DNA of 50,831 nt, from contig CACVKW010000993.1 in the NCBI GenBank assembly GCA_902749685.1, positions 1 through 50,831 of the forward strand, in the 5' to 3' direction. A program made the position numbers and the translations under genes. This DNA comes from Olavius sp. associated proteobacterium Delta 1 (GTDB taxonomy: Bacteria; Desulfobacterota; Desulfobacteria; Desulfobacterales; JAFDCJ01). Positions 8,479 through 16,484 of this stretch are shown piece after piece; within the stretch, counting starts at the first letter, position 1, and the number at the start of each line of letters is the position of its first letter. The notes beneath the pieces are model-generated. The model did no database searches. It was not told the origin of the DNA and worked only from the letters and a program-made list of their open reading frames with translations.

Positions 8479-9299
8479 AGGATCTTTCAAAAAAAATCGA
8501 AAAAATTATTTTACAGCATGGCGCGCGGGGAATGGACCGGTTGCAGGAAACCATGAATCCCGGGTATTGCCAACGCGCTGCTCAAATGATTCTGGATAAT
8601 AGAGGTGCCGTGATTATCGGAACCGGATTCCCGGTTTCCGGCAGCTTCGAAAGCGACGGACCCATCAGTGCCATATCCCTCTATCGGGTGCTGACGCACC
8701 TCGATTACGAGCCGGTGTTTGCCTGCGCGCCGCCGATATCGAAAATATTGTCTAACAGGTATTCAACGTATGAGCTTCCGCTGGTGGACTGGAATAAAAG
8801 CCGCCCGGTAATAAAGAAGGCGTTAGCTGATTTGAATCCGAGCCTGGTAGTATCCATCGAGCGACCGGGGGTAGCCGCCGACGGCCGCTATTATAATATG
8901 AACAAAGAAGATATTACTGAGTTCACTGCCAAATTCGATCTGTTCTTCCAGGAATGTCAATGCCCCTGTATTGCATTTGGAGATGGCGGTAACGAGATTG
9001 GCATGGGCAATGTCATAAAGTCTCTCAGCAAATTGGACATCATCCCGTCTGTCACGACCTGTGATGAGCTGATTATCGCTTCGGTATCCAACTGGGGCGT
9101 GTACGGCGTCATAGCCGCCCTCTGTGATCTTTTAAAGCGGGATTTGTTCGAGCTCATAGATCCCGAGTCCACTGCAAATTATCTGGTGGCCAATGGCTGC
9201 GTTGACGGGGTCACGAATCGCAAGGAAGCCAGCGAGGACGGGTTCCCGATCGAGATCAGCAAATCCATTATTCAACAATTACGCAGTTTGATCTTTTAA
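8475..9299 (+). CDS. D-glutamate cyclase-like protein (DUF4392)
   Basis: The family includes mammalian D-glutamate cyclase, which turns D-glutamate into 5-oxo-D-proline. Seen: 274 residues covering the whole DUF4392 domain, with the early glycine motif GTGFPVSGSFESDGP, the block ERPGVAADGRYYNM (129-142) and the metal/substrate loop GDGGNEIGMGN (169-179). These are the most conserved family segments and look intact. Cytoplasmic; no signal peptide. It overlaps the upstream unknown gene by four bases. In bacteria the physiological role of this family is not settled; removal of D-glutamate or of a damaged metabolite is plausible. Confidence 0.85.
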   Translation: MKDLSKKIEKIILQHGARGMDRLQETMNPGYCQRAAQMILDNRGAVIIGTGFPVSGSFESDGPISAISLYRVLTHLDYEPVFACAPPISKILSNRYSTYELPLVDWNKSRPVIKKALADLNPSLVVSIERPGVAADGRYYNMNKEDITEFTAKFDLFFQECQCPCIAFGDGGNEIGMGNVIKSLSKLDIIPSVTTCDELIIASVSNWGVYGVIAALCDLLKRDLFELIDPESTANYLVANGCVDGVTNRKEASEDGFPIEISKSIIQQLRSLIF

Positions 9300-9343
9300 A
9301 TTGGGACACCGGTTTTCACGGATAATAAAAATTAGGAGTCAAT

Positions 9344-9940
9344 ATGGCAGGCAAAACACCCAACTCCAGAGCCCCGGAAAGTGAAGTCGACAGCATGTTT
9401 ACCGACCGCTGGTCACCGCGGGCATTTTTATCCGATCCGCTGCCGGAGCAGCAAATAAAGTCATTGTTTGAAGCGGCCCGCTGGGCGCCGTCCTGTTTTA
9501 ACGAGCAGCCCTGGCTGTTCGTATACGCCACTCAACCGGAAAAACGTGAACAGTTGGTCTCGACCCTGGTACCTAAAAATCAAAGATGGGCTGCTAAATG
9601 TCCCTTGTTAATGTTTGCCCTGGCAAGAAAAAATTTCGGGCAGGGCGATCGGGAAAACCGCCATGCACCTTTTGATACGGGTGCGGCCTGGTTTTCGCTG
9701 GCGCTGCAGGCCCGCAGGTTGGGGCTTTATGCCCATGCCATGGCCGGTTTTAATATCGAAAAAGCATATGAGGTGTTGGGTATTTCAAAAGACGAGTATC
9801 ATGTGATGGCGGCCATTGCGGTCGGCCGCAAAGATGAGTCAGCCGAAGAACTTCCCGAGGATATACGTGCCATGGAATCCCCCAACACCCGCAAAATGCC
9901 GTCGGAAGTGGCAACGGACATTTTCCCGCTATCTGGTTGA
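9344..9940 (+). CDS. Nitroreductase family FMN oxidoreductase
   Basis: Predicted FMN-dependent NAD(P)H oxidoreductase acting on nitro compounds, quinones or similar acceptors. Seen: 198 residues, with the N-terminal FMN-binding pattern RWSPRAFLSDPLPEQ, the second cofactor motif AARWAPSCFNEQPW, and the C-terminal block MAAIAVGRKDESAEELPEDI. Length is typical for a single-domain member that works as a homodimer. A good ribosome site (TTAGGAG) precedes the ATG. It lies 44 bases behind the D-glutamate cyclase-like gene and may share its transcript. Confidence 0.9.
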   Translation: MAGKTPNSRAPESEVDSMFTDRWSPRAFLSDPLPEQQIKSLFEAARWAPSCFNEQPWLFVYATQPEKREQLVSTLVPKNQRWAAKCPLLMFALARKNFGQGDRENRHAPFDTGAAWFSLALQARRLGLYAHAMAGFNIEKAYEVLGISKDEYHVMAAIAVGRKDESAEELPEDIRAMESPNTRKMPSEVATDIFPLSG

Positions 9941-10045
9941 TTGAGTTCATTAATTTGATTGGGTTGATTGAATTTAATCAGATGATGGACTAAAATCGGA
10001 TAGAACCTTTCGACTTAATCAACCAGCCAACTAAATTAGCCCCAA
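9937..10045. repeat. Palindromic word tract 2
   Basis: Left arm 9937-9988 repeats TTGATTGAGTT/TTGATTGGGTTGATTG; right arm about 10012-10043 has the complement (CTTAATCAACCAGCCAAC). An imperfect hairpin just after the nitroreductase stop. Confidence 0.6.
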
Positions 10046-10096
10046 TTTTATCCTTTGAGCTTTTATCCTTGCGCCGTGAGCCGATAGCCTTTTATT

Positions 10097-10876
10097 ATGA
10101 TGTTACCGAAGTATAAAATTGTAGACACCCACGCCCACATTTGTGATCCCTCATTCGACGCGGATCGTGATGAAGTGCTCAGAAATGCGGTGGATGCCGG
10201 AATAGCCGCAATCATTGCAGTCGGCGAAGATCTATCCGACGCCAAACGCAATATCGAACTGGCTGCAATGCATCCAACTCTGCGGCCGGCTGCCGGGCTT
10301 TATCCGACCATTCTCGACCTGGACCAGGCCGAGCAGATGCGATCGTTTATTCGTAAAGAGCGCTCAAAACTGGTTGCCATTGGAGAAGTCGGGCTTGATT
10401 TCTGGGCCGTAAAAGAAGCGCCCCAAATGGAGCTTCAAATAGAAATTTTAAAAACCTTTATCAGCCTGTCCCAAGAATTGGACCTGCCGCTCAATATCCA
10501 TTCCCGCTCGGCAGGCCGACATGCAGTTGGGTTGCTGCTGGAAAGTGGTGCAACCCGGGTCCAGATGCACGCCTTCGACGGCAGAGCGTCGGCGGCATTA
10601 CCGGCCGTGGAAGCCGGCTTTTTCTTTTCAATTCCGCCCTCGGTAGTCCGCTCCAGGCAAAAGCAAAAGTTAGTCAAGCATCTGCCCCTGTCCTGTCTTC
10701 TTGTCGAAACCGACAGCCCGGTTTTAGGTCCTGAACCAAAGGAGCGCAACGAACCGGCCAATATCACAGTTTCCATTAAAGCCATTGCAGAATTAAATAA
10801 TGTCAGCAAAGATGAGGTGATTGAATCTGTTGCTGAAAATACGCATCGTTTGTACGGTAATATTTTAACAGATTAG
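10097..10876 (+). CDS. TatD family metal-dependent hydrolase
   Basis: Predicted cytoplasmic metal-dependent phosphodiesterase/DNase of the amidohydrolase superfamily. Seen: the metal motif DTHAH (His12, His14), GEVGLD (Glu97), HSR (His135), His158 in QMHAFDG and the Asp of TDSP (Asp206), that is, every metal ligand of the family, in order; 259 residues, the usual length. Two consecutive ATGs (10097 and 10100) compete; no strong ribosome site. TatD members act in DNA repair and RNA quality control; the exact substrate of this one is not known. Confidence 0.9.
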   Translation: MMLPKYKIVDTHAHICDPSFDADRDEVLRNAVDAGIAAIIAVGEDLSDAKRNIELAAMHPTLRPAAGLYPTILDLDQAEQMRSFIRKERSKLVAIGEVGLDFWAVKEAPQMELQIEILKTFISLSQELDLPLNIHSRSAGRHAVGLLLESGATRVQMHAFDGRASAALPAVEAGFFFSIPPSVVRSRQKQKLVKHLPLSCLLVETDSPVLGPEPKERNEPANITVSIKAIAELNNVSKDEVIESVAENTHRLYGNILTD

Positions 10877-10960
10877 AGGTCCGATCTTTTTTGGTTTTCG
10901 CTCATAGCAGTTTAAGAAATTTATCTTTTCCGACTTCGCTAAGGTAATTTCACTGATCTC

Positions 10961-11449
10961 ATGCGTTCACATCCCGGCACATAAACCCTGGTCCTCAACT
11001 CATCTATTGAAGAACCGATCATTGTCGGCAAACTCGGCACCCTATTCCTCAAACCCGGTTTCTATGTTTATATCGGCAGTGCTTTCGGCCCGGGAGGTTT
11101 GCAGGCACGCATCAAGCACCATTTCAATCATTCAAGCCGACCTCACTGGCACCTTGACTATTTGAGTCCGACATTAAGCGCTTGCGAAATATGGTATACC
11201 TGCGATCAAACCCGACGTGAACATCAGTGGGCTGAAATTCATTCCCAAACCAGGGGTGTGCTCCTGCCGCTGCCGGGTTTCGGTTCATCGGACTGCCGCT
11301 GCCTGTCCCATCTTTTCTTCTATAAATCAAAGCCTTGCGGCAACCACTTTCGACGCAAGATTCGAGCAAAACTCGCTGATCACGCCAAATTTATGATTGA
11401 GAAATCTGAAAAATTTCTTGACAATAACTCTATAAGTGATATTCACTAA
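10961..11449 (+). pseudogene. DUF123 GIY-YIG-like endonuclease gene with an early in-frame stop
   Basis: The frame from ATG 10961 reads MRSHPGT, then TAA at 10982-10984, then TLVLNSSIEEPIIVGKLG and on to a full family C-terminus. DUF123 proteins start with a GTYxLVL strand, so the stop sits exactly where the Tyr codon (TAT/TAC) is expected: a single base change would explain it. Downstream, YVYIGSAFGPGGLQARI, HWHLDYL and GFGSSDCRCLSHLF are intact, with no frameshift. Use of a start such as TTG 11099 would lose the GIY-YIG-like strand. Family members are Uri-type nucleases of poorly known role. It may be a recent pseudogene, a sequencing error, or re-initiated. Confidence 0.7.
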
Positions 11450-11743
11450 CCTATATAAGCCTCTATTTTATAAGTTATTAAGAATTATTATCATATAAAT
11501 TGTAAATGTCACTAACCCAGCTCCGCCTGGGGCTCAGAATTGAATATTGAAGATTGTAAATTGATCCGCCTGCTTCCGGCTTGCAGAGGCTATCGTTCGG
11601 AGAGAGAGACGATCCTTAAATTTTTAGTAGTCAATCAATAAAAGTTCGTGGAAATATCAGAATATAACTTTTTTGTCCCATAATGCACAAAAAAAACAAC
11701 TAAGAAAATAATCCAGTTCACGCGTCTCAAGGAGTAATAAGAT

Positions 11744-12517
11744 ATGACCTCAAAACATCTGACTGTCGAAAAAAAGGAAAAAATAGCGTCCATTATATTA
11801 AATCGTCCCGCGGTGATGAACGCCATGAGCAAAGAAATGATTTTGGGATTGCGGGATGCCGTGCTTGAGATTGGGTCTGATGAGGGTATCCGGGTCGTAA
11901 TTCTTAAAGGTGCCGGCGATCATTTCTGCTCGGGAGCGGATTTAAACCTTTTTACAGAAGATACGGCGTCCTATGAATGGATCACCGCCATGAAGGGAGT
12001 CGGTCAAATTGTCAAGACGCTCCGCGAGATGCCGCAACCGGTTATAACCATGCTAAAAGGCGTGGCAGTGGGCGGTGGTGCGAATCTGGCCCTGGCAGCA
12101 GATTTTGTGATTGCAGCCGAAAACGCACGATTTTGCGAAATCTTTATTAACATCGGAGCCATTATGGATTACGGCGGGCATTATTTTCTGCCGCGGCTCG
12201 TCGGCCTGACCAAGGCCAGGGAGCTTGCCATGCTTGGTGACGAAATTGACGGCAAAACGGCAGCCGCCATTGGTCTGATACACAAAGCCGTCCCGCAGGA
12301 AGCCCTTGAAACGGAAGCCGGAAACCTGGCCGCCACACTGGCTCAAAAACCGCCTCTGGCCCTGCGGCTGATCAAAGAGGGGCTGGAGAAAAGCTTTGAC
12401 CGGTCGCTTGAAGAAACACTGTCCTGGGAAGCAGCGCACCAATCGATCGCGCTGCAAACTCCCGAGCACAAAGAGATTATTAAGATGTTCATGGATGCGA
12501 AGGGTCAGAAAAGTTAA
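11744..12517 (+). CDS. Enoyl-CoA hydratase/isomerase (crotonase fold, PaaG-like)
   Basis: Acts on a CoA thioester, adding water or shifting a double bond. Seen: oxyanion-hole segments FCSGADLNLF (61-70) and GVAVGGGANLALAADF (106-121), and the helix block FINIGAIMDYGGHYFLPRLV (134-153). The first catalytic Glu of hydratases is replaced by Phe134, while Asp142 is at the position used by PaaG-type isomerases and Glu160 (KARELAMLG) keeps the second catalytic position. This pattern favours isomerase or hydratase-isomerase over a classical hydratase. Strong ribosome site AAGGAG. It opens the catabolic cluster and lies upstream of two acyl-CoA dehydrogenases. Confidence 0.88.
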   Translation: MTSKHLTVEKKEKIASIILNRPAVMNAMSKEMILGLRDAVLEIGSDEGIRVVILKGAGDHFCSGADLNLFTEDTASYEWITAMKGVGQIVKTLREMPQPVITMLKGVAVGGGANLALAADFVIAAENARFCEIFINIGAIMDYGGHYFLPRLVGLTKARELAMLGDEIDGKTAAAIGLIHKAVPQEALETEAGNLAATLAQKPPLALRLIKEGLEKSFDRSLEETLSWEAAHQSIALQTPEHKEIIKMFMDAKGQKS

Positions 12518-12843
12518 ATCGAATATTGGATCGATAAAAATAAATATTCACCGCGCAGCGCAGAGCGTTTTTTTGTTGGTCTGTTTTTTTGAGGGGAAAA
12601 AATCAGGCCAATTTGCAACCTCCGGTGGTGTAAGCTACAAGCTTCGGCCGGGTGATAGCAGGGTCTGAATAATGAACAATTAAGTTCTTTTAGTCAATAC
12701 TCTGTGATCTCTGTGGTCTCTGTGAGAGATTATTTTTAATTTTTTTGTCTCTCGCCCACTTCGTTCGAGTTCGCAGAGCGCGCAGAGATAATTTTTATTT
12801 TCATTTGCCTCGAACGCATTACCGTAACGATGAAAGGCACCCA
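12518..12843. repeat. Intergenic word tract 3 (CTCTGTG words)
   Basis: No gene supported. It contains CGCGCAGCGCAGAGCG at about 12552-12567, a G-tract motif TTTTTTGAGGGGAAAA at 12584-12600, CTCTGTGATCTCTGTGGTC at about 12700-12719 and GCAGAGCGCGCAGAGATAA at about 12772-12790. The CAGAG and CTCTG words are complementary and can pair. A similar G-tract element, inverted, is at 28976-29007. Confidence 0.6.
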
Positions 12844-14013
12844 ATGGCCGTCAAATCAAAATCTGCGACTCAAATATATTTCAACAAAGACCATGAAATG
12901 GTCCGCAAGGCAGTTAGAGAATTTGTGGATAAAGAAATCAATCCCCACATGGACGAGTGGGAAGAAAACGGTGAAGCCCCGCTTCATGATTTGTTTAAGA
13001 AAATGGGTGACCTCGGATTTCTGGGGATTCGCTATGACCCGCAATACGGTGGCCAGGGACTGGATTACTGGTATGACACCGTTTTTTTGGAGGAACTGGG
13101 TCGCGTTCAAGGCTCCGGTGTTCCAATGGCAATCGCCGTGCAATCCCACATGGCAACTCCCGCTATTGCAGAATTCGGCAGTGATTATTTAAAAGAAACC
13201 TACCTGAAACCGGCAATTGCCGGCGAAATGGTGGCATCGATTGCCGTTACCGAACCCGGGGCCGGATCGGATGTCAGTGCACTCCAAACAACGGCCAAAA
13301 AGGAAGGTGAAGATTACGTTCTCAACGGTTCCAAAACCTATATCACCAATGGCACCCAGGCCGATTTTTTAACACTGTTGGCCAGAACCAGCGATGACCC
13401 GGGCTATCATTCGTTCAGCCTTCTGGTGGCTCCCACAAACTTGCCCGGATTTCAGGTCAGCCGCAAACTAAATAAAATGGGGTGTCACAGCAGTGATACG
13501 GCTGAACTATTTTTTGACGACATGAGAATCCCGGCTGAAAATCTGATCGGCAAAGAGGGGGAGGGATTCATCTACCAGATGCAGCAGTTTCAACATGAGC
13601 GTTTTTCGGCCATCCCGATGTCTTATATTTCCGCCGAAGAGATGATCGCAATGACGGTTGAGCACATCCGGCAGCGAATCGTTTTTGGAAAACCGTTGAT
13701 CAGCAGGCAGGTGTTGCGGCACCGGCTGGCAGACTGGCAGACTGAAATTGAATGTTTGCGGCAGCTGACCTACCACATTGTCAGAATGAAAGAAGCCGGC
13801 CAAGATGTAACGAGGGAAGTCTCCATGGGGAAGCTACGCGCTGCCGGGGTCCTTCAAAAAGTGGCTGATGGGTGTTTGCAGATGTACGGCGGACTGGGCT
13901 TCATGGAAGAAATGCTGATCGCGCGCTGCTATCGGGATGCCAAGCTGATATCAATCGGAGGCGGTGCCGACGAAGTCATGAGAGAGATCATCGCGAAGAT
14001 GGAATTGGGATAA
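12844..14013 (+). CDS. Acyl-CoA dehydrogenase (AtuD/citronellyl-CoA dehydrogenase-like), copy 1
   Basis: FAD enzyme that puts an alpha,beta double bond into an acyl-CoA, passing electrons to ETF. Seen: FAD/substrate motif AVTEPGAGSDVSAL, GSKTYITNG, and C-terminal MYGGLGFMEEM and SIGGGADEVM. The usual base Glu of medium-chain enzymes is Gly373; Glu252 in QFQHERF sits where isovaleryl-CoA and long-chain dehydrogenases keep theirs. This pattern matches branched-chain or terpenoid acyl-CoA dehydrogenases. Start chosen at 12844 because GAAAGG precedes it at good distance and because the product then matches the 389-residue length of copy 2. Next to copy 2 and upstream of the carboxylase genes. Confidence 0.92.
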   Translation: MAVKSKSATQIYFNKDHEMVRKAVREFVDKEINPHMDEWEENGEAPLHDLFKKMGDLGFLGIRYDPQYGGQGLDYWYDTVFLEELGRVQGSGVPMAIAVQSHMATPAIAEFGSDYLKETYLKPAIAGEMVASIAVTEPGAGSDVSALQTTAKKEGEDYVLNGSKTYITNGTQADFLTLLARTSDDPGYHSFSLLVAPTNLPGFQVSRKLNKMGCHSSDTAELFFDDMRIPAENLIGKEGEGFIYQMQQFQHERFSAIPMSYISAEEMIAMTVEHIRQRIVFGKPLISRQVLRHRLADWQTEIECLRQLTYHIVRMKEAGQDVTREVSMGKLRAAGVLQKVADGCLQMYGGLGFMEEMLIARCYRDAKLISIGGGADEVMREIIAKMELG

Positions 14014-14060
14014 AGGGTACAAACCCTGGCAAACACAGGTCCTGCCAACCATTGTTTGTG

Positions 14061-14205
14061 ATTCTCGATGCTTGATGCTCGATAAAAGCTGCTGACGCGA
14101 GAGAAATATGACAACAAGATTCTGGTGCGATGTATTTCAAAACCATTATTGATATTGCAGCCGAAACCGGCGATCAAGTATCCGGCATCTAAATCCCGGA
14201 TCCAG
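14061..14205. repeat. Palindromic word tract 4
   Basis: Left words GATGCTTGATGCTCGATAAA at 14067-14086; right, complementary words GATCAAGTATCCGGCATC and CCCGGATCCAG at about 14172-14205. Between the two acyl-CoA dehydrogenase genes. It uses nearly the same words as tract 1. Confidence 0.5.
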
Positions 14206-14236
14206 CAAAACAACATGAAAGAAAGGTATAACAAGA

Positions 14237-15406
14237 ATGGCTTCTGGACCTGCTAACGGGAACAAAATTTACTTCACCAAAGACCACGATATGGTGCGGC
14301 GTGCGATCAGTGATTTTGTTAAAAAGGAAATAAACCCGTACGTGGACCAATGGGAAGAAGATGGGATCGCACCGCTAAAAGATATATTCAAAAAAATGGG
14401 GGACCTCGGTTTTCTCGGTATTCGATACGCCCCCGATCTTGGCGGACAGGGTTTGGATTACTGGTTCGATACGGTCTTTCTGGAAGAACTGGGTCACATC
14501 AAAGCACTGGGTTTATCAACGGCCATCACGGTGCAGACCCACATGGCGACTCCTGCCATTGACGAATTCGGCAGCGATTACCTGAAAGACACCTATTTGA
14601 AGGCGGCCATTATCGGTGACATGGTGGGCGCGATTGCCGTCACCGAACCGGGTGCCGGTTCGGATGTCGCCGCCATCCAAACCACGGCTAAAAAAGACGG
14701 CGGCGATTACGTTATTAACGGCTCCAAGATGTATATCACCAATGGTACCCAGGCGGATTTTTTGACACTTTTGGCCAGGACCAGTGATGACCCCGGATAC
14801 CATTCATTCAGCCTGTTTGTGATTCCAACGGATTTGCCCGGATTCATTGTCAGTCGAAAACTGGACAAGCTGGGAATCCGCATCAGTGACACGGCCGAAC
14901 TGTTTTTTGACAATCTCAGGGTGCCGTCCGACAATCTGATCGGGAAAGAAAATGAAGGCTTCATCTATCAAATGATGCAGTTTCAGCACGAACGATTCTC
15001 ATTGCTGCCGTTTGCCTGCACTGCAGCCAGAGACATCATCGACATGACATTGGACCATATCCGGCAGCGCGTGGTCTTTGGCAAGCCGTTGATTAAAAAG
15101 CAGGTGTTAAGGCACAGGTTGGCTGATTGGTTGACGGAAATCGAGTGCCTGCAGCAGCTGATCTATCATATTGTCAGAATGAAAGAAGCCGGACAGGACG
15201 CCACCCGCGAGATTTCAATGGGCAAGCTCATCGCCAGCCAGGTGCTGATGAAAGTGGCTGACGGGTGTCTGCAGATGTATGGCGGGCTGGGGTTTATGAA
15301 TGAAATGCTTATTTCCAGATACTACCGGGATGCCCGCGGATTGTCGATCGGAGGTGGTGCCGACGAGGTGATGCGGGATGTGATCGCGAAGCTGGAAGGC
15401 TATTGA
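14237..15406 (+). CDS. Acyl-CoA dehydrogenase (AtuD-like), copy 2
   Basis: Paralogue of the preceding dehydrogenase, same length (389 residues) and alignable from end to end without a gap by eye. Seen: AVTEPGAGSDVAAI, GSKMYITNGTQADF, QFQHERFSLLPF (Glu252 as likely base), MYGGLGFMNEM and SIGGGADEVM. As in copy 1 the medium-chain-type Glu is replaced by Gly. Differences cluster in the N-terminal helix domain and in the segment after HERF, which lines the acyl pocket, so the two copies may differ in chain preference. Ribosome site AAAGAAAGG about 15 bases upstream is weak. Part of the catabolic cluster. Confidence 0.92.
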   Translation: MASGPANGNKIYFTKDHDMVRRAISDFVKKEINPYVDQWEEDGIAPLKDIFKKMGDLGFLGIRYAPDLGGQGLDYWFDTVFLEELGHIKALGLSTAITVQTHMATPAIDEFGSDYLKDTYLKAAIIGDMVGAIAVTEPGAGSDVAAIQTTAKKDGGDYVINGSKMYITNGTQADFLTLLARTSDDPGYHSFSLFVIPTDLPGFIVSRKLDKLGIRISDTAELFFDNLRVPSDNLIGKENEGFIYQMMQFQHERFSLLPFACTAARDIIDMTLDHIRQRVVFGKPLIKKQVLRHRLADWLTEIECLQQLIYHIVRMKEAGQDATREISMGKLIASQVLMKVADGCLQMYGGLGFMNEMLISRYYRDARGLSIGGGADEVMRDVIAKLEGY

Positions 15407-15418
15407 TGCGCCGAGCGC

Positions 15419-15620
15419 ATCGGGTGTAAGGTGTAGGGTATAGGGTAAATGTGGTAGTCGAAATAATCACTCTGGTTGCGCAGCGGGTTGGAGGTATAGG
15501 GAATAAGGTATTTACTCAGGAGACCTTGTGATAGTTTTGTCTCACAAATAGCAGTTAACCTTGAACCTTTAGCCTTTCACCTTTCACCATATACCTTAAA
15601 CCATAGACCCTAGACCTTGT
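15419..15620. repeat. Palindromic word tract 5
   Basis: Left arm 15422-15450 repeats AAGGTGTAGGGTATAGGGT and 15490-15512 continues it; right arm 15552-15620 consists of the complementary words (AACCTTGAACC, CCATATACCTTAAACC, ACCCTAGACC). A long imperfect hairpin between copy 2 of the dehydrogenase and the TetR gene. Confidence 0.7.
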
Positions 15621-15649
15621 AAGAGCAAGTAACATCGAAAGGAAACACC

Positions 15650-16300
15650 ATGCCAGCTGCGGCTGAAAATACTGCAAAAACTTTAAAGCAGAAATCTTTG
15701 CCTCCGGGGCGGGTCAAAATTGTAGCGTCGCTAAAAACTTTACTTGAGGAAAAAGATTTCGGTGCCATTACGACCGCAGAAATTGCCAAAAACGCGGGGG
15801 TCACCGAAGCGCTCATATATAAGTATTTTAAGGACAAGCGCGATCTGCTCCACCAGATATTAAGTGAATACCTGGAGCAGTACCGGGCCCAGATTACTCA
15901 TGATTTAAGAGGAATAAACGGGGTATTCAACAAACTTCGCAAACTGATCTGGTCTCATATCAACGTCTATGCGACCAATAGAGTTTTTGCCAAAGTGCTG
16001 CTGATCGAAGTTCGCAATTATCCGGACTACTATAAAAGTGAAACCTATGAACGGGTTAAAGAATACAGTGATATCGTATTAAAGCTGATTGAGGAAGGTG
16101 TTCAAAACAAAGATATTCGGGATGACATCTCACCGAAGCTGATGCGATACGGCATCCTCGGCAGCATCGAGCAGGTATGTCTAACCGGCATTACGTTTGG
16201 CCGCAAGATCGATCCCGACGACCTGACCGAGCAGCTGTGTGAGTTTTTTTTCAATGGAATCATGAATCCGCCCTCAAAAATAGCAGATTCAGAGTTGTAA
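15650..16300 (+). CDS. TetR family transcriptional regulator
   Basis: Predicted ligand-responsive repressor of the cluster. Seen: N-terminal helix-turn-helix at about residues 36-62 (TTAEIAKNAGVTEALIYKYF), the most conserved part of the family, followed by a helical ligand-binding domain; 216 residues, normal length. Good ribosome site (AAAGGAAA). It sits between the dehydrogenases and the carboxylase genes on the same strand, so an acyl-CoA of the pathway is a likely effector, as in FadR/PsrA-type TetR proteins of fatty acid catabolism. No palindromic operator could be fixed with confidence. Confidence 0.92.
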   Translation: MPAAAENTAKTLKQKSLPPGRVKIVASLKTLLEEKDFGAITTAEIAKNAGVTEALIYKYFKDKRDLLHQILSEYLEQYRAQITHDLRGINGVFNKLRKLIWSHINVYATNRVFAKVLLIEVRNYPDYYKSETYERVKEYSDIVLKLIEEGVQNKDIRDDISPKLMRYGILGSIEQVCLTGITFGRKIDPDDLTEQLCEFFFNGIMNPPSKIADSEL

Positions 16301-16484
16301 TCGCCCGTTGAAAACTAAAGCGCATGGCCAATGGAGAATATAAGCCTGATAATATTTTGAAAAATAAATACCTGAATTTTAGCGCATCAATTATCGACCC
16401 AGCTCAATTGCGGTAATATCGCTTCGATCATCACCCAAGATTAATTGCGCGCAAAATTCAGGTACCAAATCGGAGGTTTACATC

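Noticed and set aside
10961..11449. Recoding of the stop in the DUF123 gene as selenocysteine or pyrrolysine
   Set aside because: The codon is TAA, which is not used for either amino acid.
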